64,000 nucleotides of DNA from DAOMNN01 sp050486545 (lineage in GTDB: Bacteria > Pseudomonadota > Gammaproteobacteria > Burkholderiales > Rhodocyclaceae): contig JBJHDM010000007.1 in NCBI GenBank assembly GCA_050486545.1, positions 38,008 to 102,007 on the forward strand. The letters are read 5' to 3'. The notes under the pieces were generated by a model. That model saw only the letters and a program-made list of their open reading frames with translations, ran no database searches and was not told the DNA's origin. The position numbers were made by a program, and so were the translations under genes. Position 1 is the stretch's first letter, and each line of letters begins with the position of its first letter. Shown piece after piece: positions 41,948 to 52,490 of the stretch.

Positions 41948-43903
41948 TCAGAACTGGGCACTGAGCGTCGCAGAGATGCTGCGGCCGGTACGCCAGGTGG
42001 TTTCCCTCTCTCCCTTGCTGGAGTGGGTGAGGTTGTTGATTTCGAGGCTGGCGCGGGCGTGCGTGCCCAGCGCGTGCCAGAAGCTCAGGTCGGCAACCGA
42101 GTGCGACGGGTTGGACTGGGTGTTGGTCGCGTTGCGATATTGGCGGCCATAGGTCGATACGCTGAGCTGGGCACCGCCGCGACCCGACGCCAGCACGTAG
42201 GACGGGGTGAGCGTCAGCGTAGTCTCCGGCACCCAGGGCAGGCGATTGCCCGTGTCGGCATCGCGCGCGCGGGTCCAGGCCGCCGATGCCCCAAGCGCAA
42301 AGCCGGTGGCGGCCCCGGCGCGCAGCGAAAGCTCGGCGCCGGTGATGCGAGCACGTTCGAGGTTGGCATAGGAGAGCACGGGAAGTCCATCGATCGTGCG
42401 GCCGGTGTCGCTGCGCACGACCTTGTCGCGAAGGCGCGTGTGGTGCAGCGTCACCGCAGTCCACAGGCTGCCGGGATGCCAGCGCCGTTCCCAGCCCAGG
42501 TTCAGGTTGAGCGCCTTCTCGGCCTTGAGGTCCGGATTCGACTCGTCGTAGTTGCTGCCGTGGCGGAACGGTGCGTCATAGTAGAGTTGGCGAATCGTCG
42601 GCGACTTGAACGCGGTGCCCAGCGACGCGCGCCAGGTGCCCGCACGTTCGGTCAGCAGGCTCGCGGCCAGCCGCGGACTTACCGAGGTCCCGTAGCGCGA
42701 ATGGTTCTCGAGGCGTACGCCCGGCACCAGCGTCAGGCGCTCGTCGAGCAGAAATATCTCGTTCTGCGCATAGAGGCTGGCGGTGTCGATGTTGCGCTTG
42801 ACGTTGACGGTCTCGACCGGTTGGGCCGTCGGATAATTCTTGAACAGGTAGTCGAGGCGCTGGCGCTGCAGTTCGGCCCCCACGGTCAACCACTGCGTTT
42901 CTCCGAAGCGCGTGTAGATCGCCTCGAGCTGGTCGATGCCTACGTCGCCATAGCGATAGCCGTGCGCAAAGCCGGCAAATCCGGTCACGAAATCCTGGTT
43001 GAAGCGGCTGGCCGACACGCGTAGCTGATGGTGCCCACTTCGCCCGTCGAGCGCGACGACGCCGCGCCAGTCGTCGTACTTGCGGTCGAAGCGGGCTGGC
43101 GCATCGTGGGCCTTGCGTCGCGCATGCGCGACGTCGAGCTGGAGTTCGGCGCGCCAGGCTTCGCTCAGCCGGTGGGTGAGCCGCGCGCCGAGGCTGTCGC
43201 GCCAGGTCCTTTGCGCATCCTGGCCGTTGCCCTCGTCCTGCTCGCGCGCGAGCATCACCATCGCGTCGGTCGCCTCGCCGAGGGCCACGCCGTAGCTGGC
43301 ATTGACCAGCAGGCTCTCGCGATGGCGGTCATTGGCGGCCACCCCCTGGCGCTTGGTCATGCCGTAGCGCCCGACGCTGACCGAAGCGCTGCCCCCGGCG
43401 CCTGACTCGGGCCGGCGGGTGATGAGGTGGATGACCCCGGCCATCGCATCGGCGCCATACAGGGCCGAACCCGCGCCCTTGACGATCTCGACGCGCTCGA
43501 TCATCGCCAGCGGGATCTGGTTCAGGCTGATGCCATAGTCGCCGTGCGCACCCATGCCGCCATGCACTCGGCGCCCGTCAACGAGGATCAGCCCGTAGCC
43601 CTCGTTGAGCTGCAGGCCGCGCAGCGTCAGCCGCAGATTGTCCGAGCCGATCACGTCGTCGAGGTTGGTCGCGGCGGCCCCGGGCACGCTGCGCAGCAGC
43701 TGCGGCAGGGCGCGTGCGCCGGAACGTTCGATCTCCGCACGGTCGATGACCAGCGTCTCGACCGGCACCTCTGCGATCGGGTGGGGGGTCCGCGTCGCGG
43801 TGACGACGACCTCGCCCAACCGTACCAGAGCATCGGACGCCGCAACGAACCCGCAAACAGGCGACAGCAACATCATGATCAGAAGAGGACGGAGTGTTTG
43901 CAA
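41948..43903 (-). CDS. TonB-dependent outer-membrane receptor, probably for nickel or cobalt complexes
   Basis: 651-aa receptor. A signal peptide (LRPLLIMMLLSPVCGFVAAS) precedes a TonB box region (GEVVVTATRTP), the plug domain (RGLQLNEGYGLILVDGRRVHGG, split by loops), and a beta-barrel ending in phenylalanine (TLSAQF). The start is taken as TTG 43903 because GGGAG lies eight bases upstream and it gives an intact signal; no in-frame ATG has both. It heads the operon with the NikKLMQO-like genes, so metal uptake across the outer membrane is the likely role; the substrate is inferred. Confidence 0.85.
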   Translation of the reverse strand: MQTLRPLLIMMLLSPVCGFVAASDALVRLGEVVVTATRTPHPIAEVPVETLVIDRAEIERSGARALPQLLRSVPGAAATNLDDVIGSDNLRLTLRGLQLNEGYGLILVDGRRVHGGMGAHGDYGISLNQIPLAMIERVEIVKGAGSALYGADAMAGVIHLITRRPESGAGGSASVSVGRYGMTKRQGVAANDRHRESLLVNASYGVALGEATDAMVMLAREQDEGNGQDAQRTWRDSLGARLTHRLSEAWRAELQLDVAHARRKAHDAPARFDRKYDDWRGVVALDGRSGHHQLRVSASRFNQDFVTGFAGFAHGYRYGDVGIDQLEAIYTRFGETQWLTVGAELQRQRLDYLFKNYPTAQPVETVNVKRNIDTASLYAQNEIFLLDERLTLVPGVRLENHSRYGTSVSPRLAASLLTERAGTWRASLGTAFKSPTIRQLYYDAPFRHGSNYDESNPDLKAEKALNLNLGWERRWHPGSLWTAVTLHHTRLRDKVVRSDTGRTIDGLPVLSYANLERARITGAELSLRAGAATGFALGASAAWTRARDADTGNRLPWVPETTLTLTPSYVLASGRGGAQLSVSTYGRQYRNATNTQSNPSHSVADLSFWHALGTHARASLEINNLTHSSKGERETTWRTGRSISATLSAQF

Positions 43904-44101
43904 GGTGTGGACTCCCGGTCGCTGGGCGCCGGTAGGAAAAAAATAACATATCTTCCTAACAACAATCGTGCCAGTTTCCACAACCATTTAACAACAACAG
44001 CTTAGCGATTTTTGTACGCAGCAGGATGCCATTGCGGAAAGTGGGTTTCCGCAAAACCCGAACAGATCGAAAAGAAGATAGCCGGTCGACAGCGTGTTGC
44101 T

Positions 44102-45325
44102 TTACGCCGACGGTTCGCTGCCCCCGGAGCGTGCGGGACGGTGGCTGTCCGAGCGCGCTGCAGCCGAGCGGCGACGCCACCACAGCGGCACCATGGCCAT
44201 TGCGACCAGGATCTCCAGGCCGGCGACGATGAAGAACACCGGAAGATACGGGTCCGCGCCGGCGGCGCGGAAGGTCGCGACCAGCGTCCCGCCCAGGAGC
44301 GGCCCGAGTGCGAAGCCGAAGGAGCCGGCCATGTTGAAGCCGGCCATCGTGCTCGCCCGCTGGCCCGGACCGGCCAGTTCGGCCGTGAGCACCAGCGAGG
44401 GGGCGTACATCAGCGCTGCGACAACGCCGCCTGCGGCCATCACCGCGATCATCGCATCCGCGGGCACGAGACCGAGTACGACGAGAAAGACCCCGTACAG
44501 GGCACTGCCCAGGATCATCATGCCCAACCGGTCCCAGCGTCGGCACAGGATGCCGCTCGGATAGGTCAACAGCGAGAAGGGGATCAGGAACGCCGCCATC
44601 ACGAGCCCGATGCGCGGCGCGGAGAGCTCCAGCACGGTGCCCAGGTAAAGCGAGAAGGTCGACACGATGAAGCCCACAGTGAGCCGGTCGACAAAGGCGA
44701 ACACGTAGGGCACGGCAAGCATCCGGTTGCCCGACAGCGCCCGCAGCAGCGCGCGCGGCTTCATCCGCTCGGTCCCGGGCGGCGCGTCGCGCAGGACCAG
44801 CGGCACGGCGAGGGCGAGGGCGAGCATGGCCCAGCCTCCGAACCACGGCACGCGGAGGGCCTCGACGGCTCCGATCCAGCCGCCAAGCGGTGCGCCACTG
44901 GCCACGCCCAAGCTCACGGCGGCCCCCACTGCCCCCATCGAGATACCGAGCCCCTCGCGCCGGGCATGATCGGCCCCGAGCGTCATCAGCAGCGACAGGG
45001 ACGTCATGTGCGCGCAACCTTCGAGGAAACGCAACACCAGCATCGTTTCGTAGGTCCAGTCACCGGTCAGCAAGAGCAGCGTCAGGCCATTGACGGCGAA
45101 GGCCGCGGCGATCAGCGGCACGCGGCGACCCAGCCCATCGGAGGCGAGCCCTGCCAGCGGTGCCGCCAACAACGCGCCGATCATGTTCACCGACATGAAC
45201 AGGTGGCGGGCGAGATCCCCGGTTTCCGGAAAGCGTCCCTGCGTCAGCTCCGACAGCACCGGGACCATTCCGGTGACGGGCAGCATGAGCAGATAGATGA
45301 TGGCGGCGAGGGCGAGGAGTTGCAT
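44102..45325 (-). CDS. Major facilitator superfamily transporter
   Basis: 407-aa MFS protein with about twelve hydrophobic segments. The loop 2-3 signature is present (GLASDGLGRRVPLIAAA), as is an ARREGLGISMGAVGAAVSLG segment typical of drug/H+ antiporters. The short basic C-terminus (RRRSAAARSDSHRPARSGG) is cytoplasmic. Neighbours (TonB receptor operon, phasin gene) do not indicate the substrate. Function could be efflux of a small molecule. Confidence 0.85.
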   Translation of the reverse strand: MQLLALAAIIYLLMLPVTGMVPVLSELTQGRFPETGDLARHLFMSVNMIGALLAAPLAGLASDGLGRRVPLIAAAFAVNGLTLLLLTGDWTYETMLVLRFLEGCAHMTSLSLLMTLGADHARREGLGISMGAVGAAVSLGVASGAPLGGWIGAVEALRVPWFGGWAMLALALAVPLVLRDAPPGTERMKPRALLRALSGNRMLAVPYVFAFVDRLTVGFIVSTFSLYLGTVLELSAPRIGLVMAAFLIPFSLLTYPSGILCRRWDRLGMMILGSALYGVFLVVLGLVPADAMIAVMAAGGVVAALMYAPSLVLTAELAGPGQRASTMAGFNMAGSFGFALGPLLGGTLVATFRAAGADPYLPVFFIVAGLEILVAMAMVPLWWRRRSAAARSDSHRPARSGGSEPSA

Positions 45326-45435
45326 CGTTCGGTGCGCTACGGTTCGGGCGAAGGCCGGTCGACCGTGCCATTAAACCATCAATCGGCCTGCGGGCACGCG
45401 ACGAAGCCGTGATCGACACGCTTCGACAGCGTCGG

Positions 45436-45506
45436 ATTGTGCACCGCACCAAATAGTTCTTGACAGATCGAATCAAACGTCTACTATGGAATTGTGCGCT
45501 GCACCA
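45436..45506 (+). promoter_or_regulatory. Phasin promoter flanked by two matching operator-like repeats
   Basis: -35 TTGACA (45460-45465), 16-base spacer, -10 TACTAT (45482-45487). ATTGTGCACCGCACCA (45436-45451) sits just upstream and ATTGTGCGCTGCACCA (45491-45506) covers the start site. The repeats are 14 of 16 bases identical, partly palindromic (TTGTGC/GCAC) and 55 bp apart. The PHB-responsive repressor PhaR, known to control phasin genes, is a candidate ligand. Confidence 0.72.
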
Positions 45507-45557
45507 TTTTCTGCTTCCGAGCGGTGCGGCGAAAGACGACAACCCAAGGAGAGTCTC

Positions 45558-46121
45558 ATGAATACCCACTTCGAAACCTTTTCCACCCGTCACAAAGCCG
45601 CTGTCGACACCACCCTCGCCGCGCTGATGAACACCTGGGAATCGGCCGAACGACTGGCTGCACTGAACCTGAGCACGGCCCGTTCGCTGTTCGACGACGC
45701 GACGGCCCGCACCAAGGCGCTGCTGTCGGCCTCCAATCCGGAGGAGTTCCTCGCGATCCAGGCCGACATGGTCGAGCCGCTGGCCCAGAAGTCGGTGAGC
45801 TACTGCCGCGAGTGCTACGAGATCGTCGCCCAGAGCGTCGAACAGGCGAGCAAGCCGGTCGAGCAGCAGATCGCCGAGTTGAACAAGGTCTTCGGCGCCG
45901 AACTGGAGAAGGTCGCCAAGTCGGCTCCCGTCGGCTCCGAAGCCGCACTGGCCGCGGTGCGCAGCGGGATCGCCGCCGCGAACTCGACCTACGACCAGAT
46001 GACGAGCGCCACGCGCCAGGTCGTCGAGCTGGCCGAAGCCAACGTGGCAGCCGCCACCGACGCCGCCGTCAAGGCCGTCAGCCGCGCGCCGAGCGCCGCA
46101 CGCCGTCGCAAGAGCGCGTAA
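45558..46121 (+). CDS. phaP: Phasin (polyhydroxyalkanoate granule-associated protein)
   Basis: 187-aa amphipathic helical protein of the phasin_2 family. It is alanine-rich with regular heptad spacing (TLAALMNTWESAERLAALNL, then EEFLAIQADMVEP) and a basic C-terminal tail (RAPSAARRRKSA). Phasins coat PHB granules and limit their size. ATG 45558 has AAGGAGAG upstream. It has its own strong promoter and terminator, so it is monocistronic. Aromatic degraders often store acetyl-CoA as PHB. Confidence 0.9.
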   Translation: MNTHFETFSTRHKAAVDTTLAALMNTWESAERLAALNLSTARSLFDDATARTKALLSASNPEEFLAIQADMVEPLAQKSVSYCRECYEIVAQSVEQASKPVEQQIAELNKVFGAELEKVAKSAPVGSEAALAAVRSGIAAANSTYDQMTSATRQVVELAEANVAAATDAAVKAVSRAPSAARRRKSA

Positions 46122-46145
46122 CGACCCGCGAACGGCCGGCAATGT

Positions 46146-46182
46146 GGCCCCCCGCCTTCCAGGCGGCGGGGCCGCTTTCGTT
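46146..46182 (+). terminator. Rho-independent terminator of the phasin gene
   Basis: GC-rich stem between GGCCCCCCGCC and GGCGGCGGGGCC (one-base bulge) with a five-base loop, then GCTTTCGTTT, 24 bases after the stop codon. Confidence 0.85.
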
Positions 46183-46283
46183 TACGTCCCAAGTCCAGGC
46201 CGCTCGTAAGGAACCGACACGACGGCCCGACCCTCCATAGTGCAAGGGGCCGTATTGCGGCGCCATGCCGGGAGGGTCGAAGC

Positions 46284-47201
46284 TTGCCGCCGGGAATCGC
46301 CGTTTCGCTCGTGCTCGTCGCCGCCTTCGGACTCGGCCTGGCAAGCTTCGACCGCGACGGACCACGCGGACCCGCCACCGGCTGCAGCCCCGCCGTCGGG
46401 TGGTCGATTCCGGGAGGCGAGCCCATCGATGGCGACCAGTTGCTCGACCACATCGCCGGCCGATCGGTCGTCCTGCTCGGCGAGCGCCACGATGCGGCCG
46501 AACACCATCGCTGGCAGCTCGAAACCTTGCGTGCACTGCACCGGCGGCGTCCGGACATCGTGCTTGCGCTGGAGATGTTCCCCCGCCGTGTCCAGGATGC
46601 GCTCGACGCCTGGGTACGCGGCGAACTCGACGAGGAAGCCTTCCTGGAGCGCAGCGACTGGGCCAACGTCTGGCGCTTCGATCCCGATCTGTACCTGGAC
46701 ATCTTCCGCTACGCGCGCGATCACGCGATTCCGATGCGGGCGATCAACGTCGAGTCGAGCTTCACCCGTGCCGTCGGCCGCAACGGCTTCGATGCCGTGC
46801 CACCGGAGCAGCGCGAAGGCGTGAGCCGGCCGGCCGAGCCCGGTGAGCGCTACACCCGCTGGCTTCGAATGGTCCACCGTCTGCACCACCCCACCGGCCA
46901 GCGCGGAGGTCGACGCGCCCAGCGCCACTTCATCGAAGCGCAGCTGGTCTGGGACCGGGCGATGGCGCAAGGCTTGCGCGATGCGGCAACCGACCATCCC
47001 GGCGCGCTGGTCGTGGCCCTGATCGGCAGCGGGCATCTGCTCCACGGAGACGGGGTCGCACACCAACTCGACGACCTCGGCCTGAAAGACCATGCCACGC
47101 TCCTGCCGTGGGATCGCCGCTCGAACTGCCGCCATCTGGTTGCCGGCGTCGCCGACGCGATCTACGGTCTCGACGACCCGGACGACGAACCGGCGAGCTG
47201 A
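46284..47201 (+). CDS. ChaN-like (haem/iron-regulated) family protein
   Basis: 305-aa protein of the ChaN/DUF399 family. Hydrophobic N-terminus (IAVSLVLVAAFGLGLASF) suggests a signal or anchor. Family motifs: VVLLGERHDAAEHHRWQ, ALEMFPRRVQDALD, WANVWRFDPDLYLDIFRYA, and a C-terminal LIGSGHLLHGDGV. The start is a TTG at 46284 with GGGAGGG upstream; the nearby ATG at 46265 is out of frame. ChaN proteins bind haem or act near iron uptake; this one lacks nearby haem genes. Function uncertain. Confidence 0.8.
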   Translation: MPPGIAVSLVLVAAFGLGLASFDRDGPRGPATGCSPAVGWSIPGGEPIDGDQLLDHIAGRSVVLLGERHDAAEHHRWQLETLRALHRRRPDIVLALEMFPRRVQDALDAWVRGELDEEAFLERSDWANVWRFDPDLYLDIFRYARDHAIPMRAINVESSFTRAVGRNGFDAVPPEQREGVSRPAEPGERYTRWLRMVHRLHHPTGQRGGRRAQRHFIEAQLVWDRAMAQGLRDAATDHPGALVVALIGSGHLLHGDGVAHQLDDLGLKDHATLLPWDRRSNCRHLVAGVADAIYGLDDPDDEPAS

Positions 47202-47262
47202 GCGTTGCAGGCCCCTCTGCCGCCCGGTCGAAGCTACAATTCGCCCTCGCCCGGAGTCCCCG

Positions 47263-48615
47263 ATGAATCAATCCCCCGCCCCCCGTCCCGAACTGCTCGC
47301 GCCGGCCGGTTCGCTCGAGATGATGCGCACCGCCTTCGCCTTCGGCGCCGACGCCGTCTATGCCGGCCAGCCGCGCTATTCGCTGCGCGTGCGCAACAAC
47401 GATTTCGGGCGACTGGAGACCCTCGCGGCCGGCATCGAGGAAGCGCATGCGGCCGGCAAGGCGTTCTATCTGGTCAGCAACATCTATCCGCACAACGCGA
47501 AGGTGCGCAGCTTCATCGAGGACATGGCGCCGGTGATCGCGCTGCGTCCGGATGCACTGATCATGGCCGACCCCGGGCTGATGATGCTCGTGCGCGAACG
47601 CTGGCCCGAGGTCGAGATCCACCTTTCGGTCCAGGCCAACACCACGAACCACGCGGCCGTGCGTTTCTGGCAGTCGATCGGGATCCGGCGCGTGATCCTG
47701 TCGCGCGAACTGTCGCTCGACGAGATCGAGGAGATCCGGCAGGCCTGCCCGGACATCGAACTGGAAGTCTTCGTGCACGGGGCCTTGTGCATCGCGTATT
47801 CAGGCCGCTGCCTGCTCTCAGGCTACTTCAACCATCGCGATCCGAACCAGGGTACGTGCACGAACTCCTGCCGCTGGGACTACCGGGTCCACCCGGCCCT
47901 GGAGAACGGCGCCGGCGACGTCGATCGATCCGGGCAACCGACGAGCGGGGCGGTTTCGGCACTCGATCATGACCGCCATTCCGAGGCCGGCAAGGTCTGG
48001 TTGCTCGAAGAGTCCACCCGGCCCGGGCAACTGATGCCGATCGAGGAAGACGAGCATGGCACGTACATCCTCAATTCGAAGGATCTGCGTGCGATCGAGC
48101 ACGTCGGCCGGCTGGTCGCGATGGGCGTCGACTCGTTGAAGATCGAGGGTCGGACCAAGAGCCCGTACTACGTCGCCCGGACCTGCCAGAGCTACCGCCG
48201 TGCCATCCACGACGCCCGCTCCGGCCGCGGCTTCGAACCCCGGTTGCTCGGAGAACTCGAAGGACTGGCCAATCGCGGCTACACCGACGGCTTCTATCGC
48301 CGCCACACCACCCCCGATTACCAGAATTACTTGCGCGGCCACTCGGAATCCGGCCGTAGCCTGCTGGTCGGGGAGGTGGTCGGCTTCGACGCCCGGCGCG
48401 GTCTGGCCGAAATCGAGGTGAAGAACCGCTTCGCACGCGGCGACCGGCTCGAATTCACGCAACCTGGCGGCAACTTCGATGTCATCGCCACGCATATCGA
48501 AGACCTGGACGGTGTGCCGCTCGACGGTGTTCCGGGCTCGGGGCGCCGCGTTCGCCTGAACGTTCCGGAAGATTTCCGGGCCGCCGACCCCTGCTACGTG
48601 AGCCGTTTCGTCTGA
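47263..48615 (+). CDS. yegQ: U32 family peptidase-like tRNA hydroxylation protein YegQ/TrhP
   Basis: 450-aa U32 family protein. Typical sequence: LLAPAGSLEMMRTAFAFGADAVYAG at the N-terminus (in two runs), VFVHGALCIAYSGRCLLSGY, and GTCTNSCRWDY holding the cluster cysteines, then DLRAIEHVG and SLKIEGRTKSPYY. TrhP-type proteins take part in tRNA 5-hydroxyuridine formation with prephenate. ATG 47263 follows GGAG. Monocistronic here. Confidence 0.9.
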   Translation: MNQSPAPRPELLAPAGSLEMMRTAFAFGADAVYAGQPRYSLRVRNNDFGRLETLAAGIEEAHAAGKAFYLVSNIYPHNAKVRSFIEDMAPVIALRPDALIMADPGLMMLVRERWPEVEIHLSVQANTTNHAAVRFWQSIGIRRVILSRELSLDEIEEIRQACPDIELEVFVHGALCIAYSGRCLLSGYFNHRDPNQGTCTNSCRWDYRVHPALENGAGDVDRSGQPTSGAVSALDHDRHSEAGKVWLLEESTRPGQLMPIEEDEHGTYILNSKDLRAIEHVGRLVAMGVDSLKIEGRTKSPYYVARTCQSYRRAIHDARSGRGFEPRLLGELEGLANRGYTDGFYRRHTTPDYQNYLRGHSESGRSLLVGEVVGFDARRGLAEIEVKNRFARGDRLEFTQPGGNFDVIATHIEDLDGVPLDGVPGSGRRVRLNVPEDFRAADPCYVSRFV

Positions 48616-48631
48616 CGCCGGTCCACCTCGG

Positions 48632-49201
48632 TCAATTCGGCCGGAACCGCCGCAGCACCGAACGCCGGTCGTTCCAGATCATCATCCCGATCAGCACCAT
48701 CAAGCCCCCGATCGCGGAAAACAGCAGCGCGGGCAGGCACAGCGCGACGACGGCCCAGTTGATCTCCCGGTGCACCATCGCACGCGCGGGGTTGTCGGGA
48801 TCGACCCAGATCGTGATCACCGGATCGGCCTCGACGTCGGCGAGAAAGGCCCGTGCCGACTTGCGGTTGTCGAGCAGGCCGTGCGGTCCGAACTGCTGCC
48901 CGACGAACGGTCGACGGTCGAACTCGTAGTGGTAGCGCAGTTCGACCAGATCGACAGGCAGCGGAATCGTGATCGCCGGCTTGCGGATGTCGACCATCTC
49001 GACCCGCGCCTGGGTCGAAGCCCAGGTCCGGCTGGATACCGACTCGATCACCGGAAGGATGGCGAAGCTCACGATGCCGACGAGTCCCGTCGCAAGCAGC
49101 ACGATGCCGACGAAGGGCACCAGCGCCCGCAGGGCGATGTCGAGCAGCCGCGAACGAAGTGGCCGGGGCGGTGCCTGCGGGCCGCTCATCCGGCCATCCA
49201 T
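48632..49201 (-). CDS. DUF3592-type membrane protein
   Basis: 189-aa protein with two membrane segments (ALVPFVGIVLLATGLVGIV near residue 26 and VVALCLPALLFSAIGGLMVLIGM near residue 150, the latter split by loops). Between them lies a soluble beta-rich domain (YEFDRRPFVGQQFGPHG, ITIWVDPDNPARAMV) typical of DUF3592, where VDPDNP is the hallmark. ATG 49201 and 49189 are both possible starts. Convergent with yegQ. Function unknown. Confidence 0.75.
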   Translation of the reverse strand: MDGRMSGPQAPPRPLRSRLLDIALRALVPFVGIVLLATGLVGIVSFAILPVIESVSSRTWASTQARVEMVDIRKPAITIPLPVDLVELRYHYEFDRRPFVGQQFGPHGLLDNRKSARAFLADVEADPVITIWVDPDNPARAMVHREINWAVVALCLPALLFSAIGGLMVLIGMMIWNDRRSVLRRFRPN

Positions 49202-49419
49202 ACCGGCGCTTCCGCCGCGAACGCCACGCTCGCACGGTCTCGGCGACCCCTCCGGGCCGGTTCGAAGGTCACGCAGGACACTCCATGTGCGGATTCTAGC
49301 CGACCGAGCTCGGCAATATCGGTGAGCTAGTGCACAGTCCGCACCCCATCCTTTGCTCGTAGTCCGCATCCGGCACGAGAAGGGCCGATGGCCGCCAAAC
49401 CGGGGCCGGTCTTCTGGGA

Positions 49420-49425
49420 TATAAT
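49420..49425 (+). promoter_or_regulatory. -10 element of the ABC-F gene
   Basis: Perfect TATAAT 43 bases before the ATG. No convincing -35 is seen 16-18 bases upstream. Confidence 0.55.
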
Positions 49426-49467
49426 GCAAGGCTTTGTTTTCACAGCTCAACAGCACCACAGGATCCC

Positions 49468-51093
<1,626 letters not shown>

Positions 51094-51113
51094 GACCGGA
51101 GCGGCGCGGGGCG

Positions 51114-51743
51114 TTACGGGCAGCCGATGCAGCCGGCCGTCTGCGCGCCGGTGAACACCGCCTGATCCAGGTGCGCCCCACTCAGGTCGGCATCGGTCAG
51201 GTTCGCACGGGAAAAGTCCGCCCCTTGCAGGTTCGCCCCGGTCAGGCTTGCCCCGCGCAGGTCGGCTGCCCGCAGGTTGGCGCGCTGCAGATCGGCGCCA
51301 TCGAGCCGCGCCGACCCGAGACGCGCATTCGTGAGGTTGGCGCCGACGAGCACCGCCTCGCCCAGTTCGGCGCCGGTAAAGTTCGCGTTCTGCAGCGTCG
51401 CCCCGCGCAGGTCGGCCTGCACCAGCCTTGCCTCGCTGAAGTTCGCACCGGTCCCGTTCGCGCGCACCAGCAACGCCTCGGTCAGGTCCGACGCACGCAG
51501 GTCGGCACTGCGCAGGTTGGCTTCGTTGAAGTTCGTGCCCACCAGCGTCGCGGCCGAGAGCACCGAACGCGAGAACTGGGAGTTGGCCAGATTCGCACCG
51601 GACAGGTCGGTGCCGTGCAGGTTCATGTTGGCGCAGAAGGTGCCACGGCGAATGCTGCACCCTTCGACGATCGCGACGCCCTGCGCGAATGCGGCTCCCG
51701 CCAGGAGCAGGCAGGCGGTTGCGACGGCGGTCTTCATCGGCAT
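51114..51743 (-). CDS. Secreted pentapeptide-repeat protein
   Basis: 209-aa protein with a signal peptide (MKTAVATACLLLAGAAFA) and about 25 A(D/N)LXX pentapeptide repeats from residue 45 to 200 (for example LSGANLANSQFSRSVLS), forming a right-handed quadrilateral beta-helix. Single cysteines near both ends (VEGCSIRRGTFC and TAGCIGCP) may cap the helix by disulfides. ATG 51743 or 51737 is possible. Export makes a gyrase-protection role unlikely. Confidence 0.85.
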   Translation of the reverse strand: MPMKTAVATACLLLAGAAFAQGVAIVEGCSIRRGTFCANMNLHGTDLSGANLANSQFSRSVLSAATLVGTNFNEANLRSADLRASDLTEALLVRANGTGANFSEARLVQADLRGATLQNANFTGAELGEAVLVGANLTNARLGSARLDGADLQRANLRAADLRGASLTGANLQGADFSRANLTDADLSGAHLDQAVFTGAQTAGCIGCP

Positions 51744-51765
51744 GCGGGGTTCCGGTTGGGTTCGT

Positions 51766-52236
51766 TCAGTTCGTCTGCGTGAATTCGATCCGGCCTTCCG
51801 GCAGGAGGTAGAGGACCAGCGCACGACCGCCGGTGACGGTCGGGCGATGTGCCGAGCCGGGCGGATAGACCTTCCATCCGGCGCCCTTGCCGTCGAATCG
51901 GGCCTCGGGCGTCACCGGCATCACCATGCAGACCTCCCCGTTCGGATGGCGATGGTGCGGGCCGACGATGTCGGTGAGATCGACGACATCGACGCTGAAG
52001 CCGGAGGTGTCGGGCCCCGGTTCGATGACGCGCCCGAAGCGCCGCCCCTCGCCGCCCTGGGTGCACATCCAGCCGGCCGCGATCGCCGCGTGACAGGCCG
52101 CCTCGATCGTGCGGAAGGTCTCGCCCTGCGGCGGCAGTTCGCGGTCCAGCGCCTCGCCCAGTTCGGGAGCGAGTGCGCGTCCGGCCACCACCGCACCCAG
52201 ATCGTGCATCAACGCTCGGAAAGCTTCGCGACCCAT
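51766..52236 (-). CDS. DUF4863 family protein (4-hydroxylaminobenzoate lyase-like)
   Basis: 156-aa cupin-like protein of the DUF4863 family, which includes 4-hydroxylaminobenzoate lyase. Metal ligands may be GPHHRHPNGEVCMVMP (histidines around residue 93) and the later GSAHRPTVTGGRALVLYLLPEGRIEF. ATG 52236 has a perfect AGGAGGAG. I recall such proteins near aerobic benzoyl-CoA (box) genes in some bacteria; here it is 13 kb from boxA. The substrate may be an aromatic acid derivative. Specific activity is unproven. Confidence 0.72.
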   Translation of the reverse strand: MGREAFRALMHDLGAVVAGRALAPELGEALDRELPPQGETFRTIEAACHAAIAAGWMCTQGGEGRRFGRVIEPGPDTSGFSVDVVDLTDIVGPHHRHPNGEVCMVMPVTPEARFDGKGAGWKVYPPGSAHRPTVTGGRALVLYLLPEGRIEFTQTN

Positions 52237-52490
52237 GTCCGGCTCCTCCTGTGATCCGCGCGCCGCAAGCCCTCCACGGCCCCGCGCGACGCTTCGAGGC
52301 GGGACAACGATAGCAGATCCTGGCACCGGTCGGACAGCCCGGCGAAGCCTGCCGCCGTTCGTTATACTGTCATCGGTCGCGCCCCGATGGGGGCGCGCAC
52401 CGCCAATCCCGGGCGGACCGTCCGCCTGCACCCTGCGACGACGCATCGTCCACCCCGCCCCCGAGGCGGCTCCCGCAAAAGGAGAGAGCC

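Noticed and set aside
43904..44101. Cobalamin riboswitch before the TonB receptor
   Set aside because: The ~200-base leader shows no B12-box-like segment or the paired stems expected of that class.
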